A DNA stretch of 50,687 bases from an alpha proteobacterium SCGC AAA536-G10. GTDB taxonomy: Bacteria > Pseudomonadota > Alphaproteobacteria > Puniceispirillales > Marisalimonadaceae. The notes beneath the pieces are model-generated. The model worked only from the letters and a program-made list of their open reading frames with translations. It did no database searches and was not told the origin of the DNA. Made by a program: the position numbers and the translations under genes. The stretch spans positions 71,876 to 122,562 of the forward strand of contig ARQU01000006.1 in assembly GCA_000384615.1 (NCBI GenBank), given 5' to 3'. Each line of letters begins with the position of its first letter. Positions within the stretch are counted from its first letter, which is position 1. Below are positions 1-6,895 of the stretch, piece after piece.

Positions 1-417
1 AGGAAATTTTCTAGCATTGTAAAAGTGTATAGTTACTAAATAAGATCTCGCCTCAGGCGTTCTTATCGCTACGACTTCTCTATTTTCTTTTAGATAGACT
101 GTTTTACCATTCTGATCAACATAAGTATCATTGACTGTTCCCAAGTCATCTCTTTCTAAATGAATTAATGCGTCATCAGGTCTTCTGAAGCTGACAATAT
201 GCCCCATGTTATCTTTTACCCAAACATCAAGGTCGTAGGGTTTCTCTCCATCCCACTCAAGTTCAATAAAATATTCTGCCTTAGGTTTAATTGTCTCTTT
301 TTTAGCAACAGGATTAATTAATAAAAAAGCTAACATAAATAAAAATACAAAGCCTATTAACATATTAAACAACAGGTCAATAAAACCAAAAGATGATCTA
401 TATCTAGGATCACTCAT
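1..417 (-). CDS. Partial membrane-anchored protein, MotB/ExbD-like N-terminus with DUF2135-like exported domain
   Basis: The frame is open from an ATG at 417 to the window edge (139 codons), so the C-terminus is missing. The N-terminus has one membrane segment at about residues 9-33 with an acidic residue at its start (FGFIDLLFN), as in ExbD/TolR/MotB stators. The exported part has an all-beta look, with a DLDVWVKDNMGH stretch, a later ERDD and a final YLVTIHFYN strand, resembling DUF2135-type domains (by eye only). It overlaps the upstream channel-like gene by 8 bp, so the two are probably translated together as a two-subunit complex. The stator-like role is inferred from the pair; the function is unknown. 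Confidence 0.6.
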   Translation of the reverse strand, partial: MSDPRYRSSFGFIDLLFNMLIGFVFLFMLAFLLINPVAKKETIKPKAEYFIELEWDGEKPYDLDVWVKDNMGHIVSFRRPDDALIHLERDDLGTVNDTYVDQNGKTVYLKENREVVAIRTPEARSYLVTIHFYNARKFP

Positions 418-868
418 AATTAGAATTATTCTCTAATATTACCATTTGGATTTTAGTTAATACGCTCCCAACTAACCCTGAAAGAGTTGTACACAATGCG
501 GTACTCATGCCCAAGGCCATGTTTGAAATTACCTTTTGAACATTTTCAACATTACTCACATCTAAATTATCAAAAGCAGAACTTAACATTAACAAAAAAC
601 CAGCTACTGTTCCTATTAAACCTAAAGTAACCATGGTTTCCGAAGAAAACCATATGTAGTTACTTAATGTTCTGTGTTCTTCATCAGACTTGAAACTTAA
701 AAAACCAGTGGCAATTGACGCCGCTATAAAAATTACAATAATAATAAAACTAATTTTAGTTTGATCTGCATCATAAAGTTTTTCAAACCAACCATATGTA
801 AAAATTAATATAGCAGAAAATGACACAGTAACTACTTGTATCCACCATAGTAAAAAAGCTTTTGACAA
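410..868 (-). CDS. MotA/TolQ/ExbB-like proton channel family protein (short)
   Basis: This 152-residue membrane protein has about three hydrophobic segments (near 8-25, 38-58 and 76-96) and a fourth weaker one near 118-142. The stretch ETMVTLGLIGTVAGFLLML, followed by MALGMSTALCTTLSGLVGS, matches the conserved channel helices of MotA/TolQ/ExbB. It is shorter than typical ExbB or MotA. The start is a TTG with a clear AAGGAG Shine-Dalgarno about 7 bases upstream. It overlaps the next gene, a one-TM partner, by 8 bp, which supports a stator-like ion-driven pair. The energised process is unknown. Confidence 0.7.
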   Translation of the reverse strand: MSKAFLLWWIQVVTVSFSAILIFTYGWFEKLYDADQTKISFIIIVIFIAASIATGFLSFKSDEEHRTLSNYIWFSSETMVTLGLIGTVAGFLLMLSSAFDNLDVSNVENVQKVISNMALGMSTALCTTLSGLVGSVLTKIQMVILENNSNYE

Positions 869-1010
869 ATAAATTCTCCTTAAAAGGTCATGAATTATTT
901 TATATGTTAAATTAATTTAAGCAAATTTTAATATTTAATTTTTGTAAAAAATTAACTTTTAATAAAATTGATTAGCTACTTTAAATCAACCTCACTCCTG
1001 CCATATTAAT

Positions 1011-1066
1011 TCCTGATCAGGATCAATTATGTTGCAATTATGTTAAATGTTTCCATTTTGGAAACA
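1011..1066. promoter_or_regulatory. Inverted repeats in the 300-bp gap upstream of the DUF1127 gene
   Basis: The 869-1168 gap holds no convincing gene. It contains a perfect 12-bp palindrome TCCTGATCAGGA at 1011-1022 and a 7-bp inverted repeat TGTTTCC/GGAAACA with a 5-bp spacer at 1048-1066. A further small hairpin GAAGGA-ATAA-TCCTTC lies at 1126-1141, just ahead of the DUF1127 start. These are possible operators or a terminator remnant between divergent genes. No promoter matched confidently. Confidence 0.3.
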
Positions 1067-1168
1067 ATCATTTTCCATTTACCTATGTTCTCTTTATTAC
1101 TTGTTTGTCGTATATGATTATTAATGAAGGAATAATCCTTCTTACTTTTAGAAAGAAAACAAACGACG

Positions 1169-1423
1169 ATGGAAAAGACATTTTTAACTAAACTAAATGA
1201 ATTTATTGCAACAGTATTTGAAAAAATTGCTATTACAAGAACAAGACAAGCTCTAATTAGCTTAGATGATCGTACATTAGCCGATATTGGATATACAAGA
1301 CAGCAAGTATTAAATGGTGACTTTTATAATGTATCAGATGTTGTTGACTTCCCAGCAGGTAACTTAGGTGTAAGTAATACAATTAAACAAGATAACAAAA
1401 TTGTCGATAAGGATGCTGCATAA
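1169..1423 (+). CDS. DUF1127 domain small protein (CcaF1-like)
   Basis: This 84-residue protein carries the DUF1127 signature in its middle, RTRQALISLDDRTLADIGYTRQQVL (roughly residues 24-48, shown here in part: RQALISLDDRTLADIG). Known DUF1127 proteins are short, basic, stress-induced and in several cases RNA-binding; in Rhodobacter the CcaF1 member is encoded directly upstream of the CcsR ('cuckoo') small RNAs. The same arrangement is seen here, with CCTCC-loop hairpins starting 13 bp after the stop. The tail after residue 50 is longer than in most DUF1127 proteins. Stress regulation is inferred by analogy. Confidence 0.85.
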   Translation: MEKTFLTKLNEFIATVFEKIAITRTRQALISLDDRTLADIGYTRQQVLNGDFYNVSDVVDFPAGNLGVSNTIKQDNKIVDKDAA

Positions 1424-1435
1424 AGATTTAAAGAA

Positions 1436-1569
1436 TTAATATTCGTTCCTCCTCCCTCGAATATTGATTAAAGATGATGACATAGCTTAGAACTCAATCC
1501 TCCCCCAAGGTAGTTATTATGTCATCTGAAAAAGCAAGGACGAAGGACCCCCATCCTTCGTCCTTTTTA
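1436..1569 (+). ncRNA. Cuckoo/CcsR-like sRNA region in the 3' UTR of the DUF1127 gene
   Basis: Two hairpins follow the DUF1127 stop. Hairpin 1 (1436-1467) has a 10-bp stem (one G-T pair) and a 12-base loop containing CCTCCTCCC at 1448-1456. Hairpin 2 has a perfect 9-bp outer stem, GATGACATA (1476-1484) with TATGTCATC (1518-1526), and exposes a CCTCCCCC run at 1499-1506. An intrinsic terminator closes the unit. In Rhodobacter and relatives, CCUCCUCCC-loop RNAs downstream of DUF1127 genes are processed from the shared transcript and act in stress responses, probably by anti-Shine-Dalgarno-like pairing. Family membership is by motif and position; it was not run through a covariance model. Confidence 0.7.
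1536..1569 (+). terminator. Strong Rho-independent terminator of the DUF1127/sRNA unit
   Basis: A perfect 12-bp stem, AAGGACGAAGGA (1536-1547) with TCCTTCGTCCTT (1554-1565), and a 6-base CCCCCA loop are followed directly by a short T-run. It ends the DUF1127-sRNA transcript and insulates the following permease gene. Confidence 0.9.
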
Positions 1570-1633
1570 TTTTTGATTGCTTGATAGACAAATTATTAAA
1601 TGACTATTTCTTATAAATTTAATATGTTAAGTA

Positions 1634-2524
1634 ATGTCAAATTTAATTCAAAAACATTTAAATCTAAATCTTTCTAATACAATTCTAGGTACGCTACTAC
1701 TTGTATTAACTTATTTGTTTTTTTCAATAATGGAACTAACAGCGAAAGAGTTAGGGCAAAGCTTTAACCCTTTTCAGGTAGTATTTGCAAGGTACCTATC
1801 TCAATTAATAATTTTAATAATAATATTTAATAAGAATTCCAAAATACATCTTATGAGCGAGTATCCACTATTACAAGTCTTAAGAGGAGCATTACTCCTA
1901 ATTACTACTTGTTTTATGTTTACAGGTTTGGCTTATCTACCTTTTGCAGAGAACATTGCCATTTATATGATAGGACCAGTAATTACTACAATTTTAGCAT
2001 TTTTTATTTTAAAAGAGAAAATCTCTTTTCTTCAAATTATTGTCGTTATTATTGGATTGATTGGCGCAATAATAATAGCAAATCCAAATAGCCAGTCATT
2101 TAATTACGCAGTTATATTTCCCTTTTTAGCAGCTTTATGTTTTTCTTTTTTTACTATATCAACAAAATTTCTTAATTCATCTGATACTAATCAGACCACC
2201 CTTTTATTTACTGCCATAACTGGTACATTTTTATCAGCCCCATTTATTATTTATTTTTGGAAATGGCCTGATTTTTATCAAACCATTCTTATGCTCTGCT
2301 TAGGTTTATTAGCAACAATTGGTCATTTTTTATTTATAGAAGCTTTAAAAGTAATTAGTGCCTCTTTTGCAGCACCATTTGTATATTTAACTGTACTATT
2401 AGCAGCTTTTTGGGGTTATCTTATTTATAATGAAGTTCCAAATCAGAACACTATAATTGGAGCTTTTCTTATTGTAACTGCAGGATTAATAATTACTCAA
2501 TTAAAAAAAAGAGTTAGAAAATAA
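1634..2524 (+). CDS. EamA/DMT family transporter
   Basis: This 296-residue, very hydrophobic protein has about ten membrane segments in two repeated halves, the EamA/RhaT drug-metabolite transporter fold. Features include SIMELTAKEL near the start, FNPFQVVFARYL in helix 2, and the conserved middle motif FFILKEKISFLQIIVVIIGLIG; the C-terminal half repeats it with YNEVPNQNTIIGAFLIVTAG. Such proteins export or import small metabolites across the inner membrane; the substrate cannot be told. It starts with ATG and has a weak Shine-Dalgarno. It lies 31 bp ahead of an AEC permease on the same strand. Confidence 0.85.
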   Translation: MSNLIQKHLNLNLSNTILGTLLLVLTYLFFSIMELTAKELGQSFNPFQVVFARYLSQLIILIIIFNKNSKIHLMSEYPLLQVLRGALLLITTCFMFTGLAYLPFAENIAIYMIGPVITTILAFFILKEKISFLQIIVVIIGLIGAIIIANPNSQSFNYAVIFPFLAALCFSFFTISTKFLNSSDTNQTTLLFTAITGTFLSAPFIIYFWKWPDFYQTILMLCLGLLATIGHFLFIEALKVISASFAAPFVYLTVLLAAFWGYLIYNEVPNQNTIIGAFLIVTAGLIITQLKKRVRK

Positions 2525-2555
2525 AATTATAAAATCAATTATGTGAGAAAAATTT

Positions 2556-3470
2556 TTGATACAACTTCTGATAAATTCTTTTTTACCCGTAGCACTATTA
2601 ATATTACTGGGATATGTTTCTGCAAAAAAATTAATATTTAAATACGAAGATGCTCTGTCAATTATTAAATATATAGGTGTTATAGCGGTACCAGCTCTGA
2701 CTTTAAAGATGACTGTTTCAATCAGTTTTTCAAATGTTAACTGGCTATTAATTTCAAGCTACATAATATCTGAATTAATTATTTATTTAGCTGCAATATT
2801 TATAGCAAAATATTTTTTTAATCTTAAGTGGAATGAATCAATTTTAATTGGAATGGCATCTTCTTTTGCAAACCATTTATTATTTGTCTATCCAATTGCT
2901 TTGAATGAATATGGTCCTGAGTTAATTGATCCTATAATAGCTATAATTGGATTCGATGTGGCTTTTCTCGTTGTTAATTTGATAATCTTAGACTTCATAA
3001 AATATAAAAATTTAGAATTAAGCCATATAGTTTTCAAGCAATTATCAAATTTACCCTTATTGGCAGTTCTTACAGGCTTATTTATTGTTTTTCTAGATTT
3101 TAATTTGCCTCTAAGTATAGAAAGAGCTTTAAATTTTATTTCTGGTTCTGCTGCTCCTTGTGCGCTTTTTGCAGCAGGAATTATCCTGTCACAAAAAATT
3201 GAAAAAACAGACTTAAAAATATCTAATTTAATTATAGGATTTAAAATTTTATTACATCCATTAATTGCAATATTAGTAATGTGGAATTTAAATGAAATTG
3301 AATTTTCTATATCTGAAACCGCTATTATGGTAGCTGCAGCTCCTGTTGGTTTAATGGCCCTAGTTTTTTCAACTCAATATGATGTTAACCCAAATGCAAT
3401 TACGAGAGCATTACTGATTTCAACATTATTATCAATTATCTCAATACCACTCGTTAGTACTTTGAGCTAA
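2556..3470 (+). CDS. AEC (auxin efflux carrier) family permease
   Basis: This 304-residue integral membrane protein has about ten segments. LPVALLILLGYVSAKKL at the N-terminus and the C-terminal half with PCALFAAGIILSQK and MVAAAPVGLMALVFSTQYD are typical of the AEC/MdcF family, which includes malonate- and auxin-type carriers. The start is taken as TTG at 2556; a nearby ATG at 2541 is closed at once by a stop. Malonate transport is possible given the malonyl-CoA decarboxylase gene 7 kb away, but that link is weak. It converges on the cupin gene. Confidence 0.8.
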   Translation: MIQLLINSFLPVALLILLGYVSAKKLIFKYEDALSIIKYIGVIAVPALTLKMTVSISFSNVNWLLISSYIISELIIYLAAIFIAKYFFNLKWNESILIGMASSFANHLLFVYPIALNEYGPELIDPIIAIIGFDVAFLVVNLIILDFIKYKNLELSHIVFKQLSNLPLLAVLTGLFIVFLDFNLPLSIERALNFISGSAAPCALFAAGIILSQKIEKTDLKISNLIIGFKILLHPLIAILVMWNLNEIEFSISETAIMVAAAPVGLMALVFSTQYDVNPNAITRALLISTLLSIISIPLVSTLS

Positions 3471-3475
3471 ATTAG

Positions 3476-4057
3476 CTAAATGCCAGCGTCAAACTTAAAT
3501 CCTATTTTCTCAAATTTTTTAGATAGATTTTGTTCTAATTCATTCATCTCTTGAGCCGCATAAGGAGTAAATGAAATATCATTCATATCATGAACTCCAC
3601 CAGAAATAATAACCTGTAAAAGACCTTCTTCTTTACCTACATTAGTAAAAGATCTACAAACGCCTGGTGGTATAGAAATAGTATCATATTTTTTAAGAGT
3701 CAGTTCTTCTGAACCGTCATCATTCCATTTAATTAAAAATTCTCCTTCTAGAACTGTAAAAGTTTCATAAGTTGCAAGATGATTATGAAGACCTGGGCCT
3801 TGGCCAACAGGACATTTAGCTAAAGTAATAGTTATTCCTCCAGCTCCAGTAATGGGTGCACCTGAATTAATGGGTGTTTTACCTTCTGACGGATCTAAAC
3901 CAATTACTGAAAGTAGTTTTCTTGCATAAACAATGTCTTTGCCAGCTTGAGGAATAGTTTCATCAATCTGAATAGGTAACGGCTCTAAATCCAAAAATCT
4001 AGAAATTCTTTTTTCCATAGTTGATTGTGTTAATTTTAATGTTTTCATTTTACTCAC
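3476..4057 (-). CDS. Cupin domain protein
   Basis: This 193-residue protein has one cupin barrel in its middle. The metal-binding motif 1 is GPGLHNHLATYETF, with two His and the Glu, followed by LEGEFLIKW; motif 2 is IPPGVCRSFTNVG. It has no signal peptide. Cupins of this type bind a divalent metal and may act as small-molecule dioxygenases, isomerases or sensors; the reaction cannot be told. The start may be GTG 4057 or, with a similar ribosome site, ATG 4048. It sits downstream of the cold-shock gene but beyond that gene's terminator, so it is probably transcribed separately. Confidence 0.75.
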   Translation of the reverse strand: MSKMKTLKLTQSTMEKRISRFLDLEPLPIQIDETIPQAGKDIVYARKLLSVIGLDPSEGKTPINSGAPITGAGGITITLAKCPVGQGPGLHNHLATYETFTVLEGEFLIKWNDDGSEELTLKKYDTISIPPGVCRSFTNVGKEEGLLQVIISGGVHDMNDISFTPYAAQEMNELEQNLSKKFEKIGFKFDAGI

Positions 4058-4110
4058 TCGCTTTAGGCCATTAATAAGTAAACAAATTACCTTAAATTAA
4101 TTGATCCTCA

Positions 4111-4138
4111 AAATAAAAAAAGGGCCAAGGGCCCTTTT
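4111..4138 (-). terminator. Intrinsic terminator of the cold-shock gene
   Basis: An AAAAGGGC/GCCCTTTT stem with a 5-base loop (4118-4138), read on the minus strand, is followed by seven T residues (complement of 4115-4121 and beyond). It lies 22 bp after the csp stop codon. Confidence 0.85.
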
Positions 4139-4159
4139 AATTAGAAGATTTAAAATGGT

Positions 4160-4366
4160 TTACATAGACTGAAGATTAACTGCAGCTACTTTGCCGTTCT
4201 TTCCAGTTTCTAATTCAAAGCTAATTTTAGCTCCGTCATTTAAAGTATTCATACCAGCTGCTTCAACAGCAGAAATATGAACAAAAACGTCCTGGGATCC
4301 ACCTTCTGGCTCTATAAAGCCAAAACCTTTATTTGGATTAAACCATTTTACTGTACCGTTAGGCAT
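4160..4366 (-). CDS. CspA-family cold-shock protein
   Basis: This is a 68-residue single cold-shock domain covering the whole protein. RNP1 is KGFGFI (residues 13-18) and RNP2 is DVFVHI (residues 26-31), with VKWFN upstream. CspA proteins bind single-stranded RNA or DNA and act as RNA chaperones, in the cold or constitutively. The ATG is preceded by an AAGGAG site. The gene has its own terminator and a roughly 190-bp upstream region with two hairpins that may regulate translation. Confidence 0.95.
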   Translation of the reverse strand: MPNGTVKWFNPNKGFGFIEPEGGSQDVFVHISAVEAAGMNTLNDGAKISFELETGKNGKVAAVNLQSM

Positions 4367-4385
4367 ACTTAACTCCTTGTTATTC

Positions 4386-4439
4386 GCTTAAATTTTAAGC
4401 TTTGTTGTTCAATCAAAACACGCTAGACTAGATTGAACA
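4386..4439 (-). promoter_or_regulatory. Structured 5' leader of the cold-shock gene
   Basis: Two inverted repeats lie in the leader. A 9-bp stem, TGTTCAATC (4406-4414) with GATTGAACA (4431-4439), encloses a 16-base loop. A near-perfect 15-base palindrome GCTTAAATTTTAAGC (4386-4400) lies about 15 bases before the Shine-Dalgarno. Leaders of csp genes are known to fold in a temperature-dependent way; that this one does so is an inference. The transcription start was not identified. Confidence 0.4.
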
Positions 4440-4567
4440 TGAAATGAGCAAGTAAGTCGATCGTATTAGTCAATTACTGACTGCCTTCTTAGGCTAAGAT
4501 AGTTACAATGCTATATTCTAAATTCTATGATTTAGCAAATAAAAAATCTTTAGAAAATTATTAGTTC

Positions 4568-5011
4568 CTATTTTTGAGTAATTAAATTATCCAAAGCATT
4601 TAAAAACTTACCTTTATCTGCCTTTGTGAAAATTTTGTTTTTACCTTTTAAAAATGGATCAAACGACCTGAGATCAGACATCAAGTCTCTTGTAGCTAAT
4701 ATGTTTCCTATATTTGTATTTGTTAAAACCAGCCCGTCATTTTTTAAGACAAACGCACCCTTATCTATGCATTTAGATGCTAATGGAATATCTGAAGTAA
4801 CAACAATATCGTCAACCTTAACATTACTGTGTATCCATTTATCCGCTTCATCAGCTCCTTCAGAAACAATAATTAATTTCACCAAGTTATTTTTAAATGG
4901 CCTAATCCCTCCATTACAAACCATAAAAACAGTAATATTATGCCGAATTGCAACTTTAGTTATCTCATCTTTAACTGGACATGCATCTGCATCAACATAA
5001 ATTTTTTTCAT
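4568..5011 (-). CDS. YaiI/YqxD family (UPF0178, DUF188) protein
   Basis: This 147-residue protein matches the UPF0178 family through its N-terminal VDADACPVKDEI and central VTSDIPLASKCIDKGA. The family has a PIN-like/NYN-like fold with conserved acidic residues (D7, D9 and the D of TSDIP), which hints at a nuclease-type activity, but the biological role is not established. Its ATG overlaps the TGA of the upstream small gene (ATGA at 5008-5011), so the two are probably translationally coupled. Confidence 0.9.
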   Translation of the reverse strand: MKKIYVDADACPVKDEITKVAIRHNITVFMVCNGGIRPFKNNLVKLIIVSEGADEADKWIHSNVKVDDIVVTSDIPLASKCIDKGAFVLKNDGLVLTNTNIGNILATRDLMSDLRSFDPFLKGKNKIFTKADKGKFLNALDNLITQK

Positions 5012-5319
5012 AACCTTACTATATTATCTTTGATGATTATTGAAGGTATTAAAGTTTTTAATCGATTTAAAGCTTCTTTTTCTGACAACGCTGGTACAAT
5101 TGCAAAGCCCATCATGTTTTCAATATCAATTGCTATGTCTGAATTATTATTTTCACGAAATATATAACAAGTTTTTGGAAGATTAAAAATTAATTTCCAT
5201 ATTGGAACTTTCCTTGGATAACCTAGATATCTACTAACTCTCGATGCATCTATGACAAGTCTCTCAACAGTATTAATTTTTTCTCCTGAAATCACTATGC
5301 TTTTCCAATATTTCAACAA
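5008..5319 (-). CDS. Hypothetical protein co-encoded with the UPF0178 gene
   Basis: This 103-residue protein has no family I recognise. It contains IDASRVSRYLGYPRKVPIWK in the first half, an acidic patch around SDIAIDIENM, and an LSEKEALNRLKTLIPSIII tail. There is no signal peptide or clear membrane segment. The ATGA overlap with the downstream UPF0178 gene argues that it is real. Function unknown. Confidence 0.55.
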   Translation of the reverse strand: MLKYWKSIVISGEKINTVERLVIDASRVSRYLGYPRKVPIWKLIFNLPKTCYIFRENNNSDIAIDIENMMGFAIVPALSEKEALNRLKTLIPSIIIKDNIVRL

Positions 5320-5394
5320 TTTAAAAATCTTTTACAATCTTATACAAAAAAGCTAATATTTTTAAATAATTTAATAAATTTTAAGGGATTTTTT

Positions 5395-5727
5395 ATGCTT
5401 TTAGACGTTAGAACATATACATGTAGGCCTGGTACTATAAATGCCCATCTAAAGCTATACAGCGAAAAAGGTAAACCTGTACAATCTAAACACTTAGGCC
5501 AACCATTACTTTTTGCCACTACTGAGACAGGTAACCCAAACCAGTACACTCATATTTGGGTATATGAAAATGCAGGAGATAGAGAAAATAAAAGAGCTTC
5601 TATGTGGGCAGATCCCGCGTGGGTTAGTTATACAGAGGAAAGTGCAAAACTTGGGGCTTTAGAAGCCCAGCAAAACAAACTTTTAAAACCTGTTGATTTT
5701 TATGAATTCGATTTTAAAAACACCTAG
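5395..5727 (+). CDS. NIPSNAP family protein
   Basis: This 110-residue protein has a single NIPSNAP-type ferredoxin-like alpha-beta domain: MLLDVRTYTCRPGTINAHL at the start, an HIWVYENAGDRENKRASMW core and the PAWVSY motif typical of the family. The role of bacterial NIPSNAP proteins is not defined; some are small-molecule binding or oxygenase-like. The ATG is preceded by AAGGG. Its TAG stop directly abuts the stop of the convergent flavin oxidoreductase. Confidence 0.8.
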   Translation: MLLDVRTYTCRPGTINAHLKLYSEKGKPVQSKHLGQPLLFATTETGNPNQYTHIWVYENAGDRENKRASMWADPAWVSYTEESAKLGALEAQQNKLLKPVDFYEFDFKNT

Positions 5728-6864
5728 TTAAGCAGGTTTTGCTGCTCTATCTAAATACTCATCTCTTCTAGATAAATAAAAAGAATAACTATCTGGGAGA
5801 TAATCCTTAGCATTTTCTAGGTTAAAATATGTCGCAGCTTTATAAGCCCACTGTGTGTCAGCAAGTAACTCTCTTCCCATAGCCACTAAATCAGCTCTTT
5901 TATTTGAAATAATTTCATTCGCTTGATCTGCACTTATAATAGCTCCTACTGCCATTGAGCTTATCTCTGCATCTTTCTTAATTTTTTCAGAATAAGGAAC
6001 TTGAAAACCAGGGATAATCTTAGATTTAGTAAGAACTGGTGAGCCAGTAATACCACCCGAAGAACAATCTATGACATCTACACCAACACTTTTAAGTGAT
6101 TTTGCCAACTTTATGTTATCTTCTAAGTTCGCGCCTTGACCTGGAGCATCAATGGATGACAACCTATAAAATAATGGTTTATTATCTGGCCAAACAGACT
6201 TGATGTCAGCAATTATCTCCAGAGCAAATCTGATTCTATTTTCAAAACTTCCTCCATATTGATCATGTCTCTGATTTGAAAGCGGAGAGAAAAAGGAATG
6301 TAATAAATAACCATGAGCGCCATGTATCTCAATAATGTCGAAACCAGCTTTATCAGCTCTTTGAGCAGCTTTTTTAAAATCCTCCCTTACTTTATTAATA
6401 TCCTCAACTGTCATTTCTTTTGGAACAGGTGAACTGTTATTTATAGGAATTGCACTTGGTCCAATGGTTTGCCAAGCGGGTTCTACTTTATCATTTTCAG
6501 TAATAGGAGAAGCACCATCCCATGGTCTTAAATAGCTGGCTTTTCTTCCAGCATGAGCTAATTGAATACCACTTAAACAATTGTATTCATTAAATATTTT
6601 TGCAATTTTAGATAATCCTTCAACATGACTGTCACTCCAAATACCTGTACACCCATGTCCAATTCTTCCTTCTGGAGATACTCCAGTAGCTTCAACGAAA
6701 GCAGCACCTAGTCCTGAAAAAGCAAATCTTGAGTAATGTTGAAAATGCCAATCACTAATAACTCCGTCTTTAGCTTTATATTGGCACATAGGAGACAAAA
6801 CTATGCGATTTCTAAAGCTTTTGGATTTAATTTTAAATGATGAAAAAAGAGGTACTTCGTTGAT
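5728..6864 (-). CDS. NADH:flavin oxidoreductase, Old Yellow Enzyme (YqjM-like)
   Basis: An FMN-dependent TIM barrel of the OYE family, probably reducing activated C=C bonds with NAD(P)H. VLSPMCQY carries the FMN-contacting segment and the active-site Cys of the YqjM class; EIHGAHGYLLHSFFSPLSN contains the HGAH substrate-binding pair, and VAMGRELLAD is the C-terminal phosphate-binding part. A TTG at 6798 falls inside the VLSPM motif and would remove the first strand. The frame upstream (to 6912) encodes VPLFSSFKIKSKSFRNRI, a normal OYE N-terminus, but has no ATG, GTG or TTG. I therefore extend it to an ATC at 6864, which has a GGAG 8 bases upstream. The start is uncertain; the family call is not. 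Confidence 0.85.
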   Translation of the reverse strand: MNEVPLFSSFKIKSKSFRNRIVLSPMCQYKAKDGVISDWHFQHYSRFAFSGLGAAFVEATGVSPEGRIGHGCTGIWSDSHVEGLSKIAKIFNEYNCLSGIQLAHAGRKASYLRPWDGASPITENDKVEPAWQTIGPSAIPINNSSPVPKEMTVEDINKVREDFKKAAQRADKAGFDIIEIHGAHGYLLHSFFSPLSNQRHDQYGGSFENRIRFALEIIADIKSVWPDNKPLFYRLSSIDAPGQGANLEDNIKLAKSLKSVGVDVIDCSSGGITGSPVLTKSKIIPGFQVPYSEKIKKDAEISSMAVGAIISADQANEIISNKRADLVAMGRELLADTQWAYKAATYFNLENAKDYLPDSYSFYLSRRDEYLDRAAKPA

Positions 6865-6895
6865 TTTTAAGTCTCCAGAAAAATTTATTAATCCT

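Noticed and set aside
1060-1090. GGAAAC...GTTC as an EcfG-type general stress promoter
   Set aside because: The spacing between the elements is about 21 bases, not the expected 16-17, and the distance to the start is poorly placed.
4626-5000. 124-codon frame opposite the UPF0178 gene
   Set aside because: The minus-strand frame matches a known family over its full length; this is its shadow.
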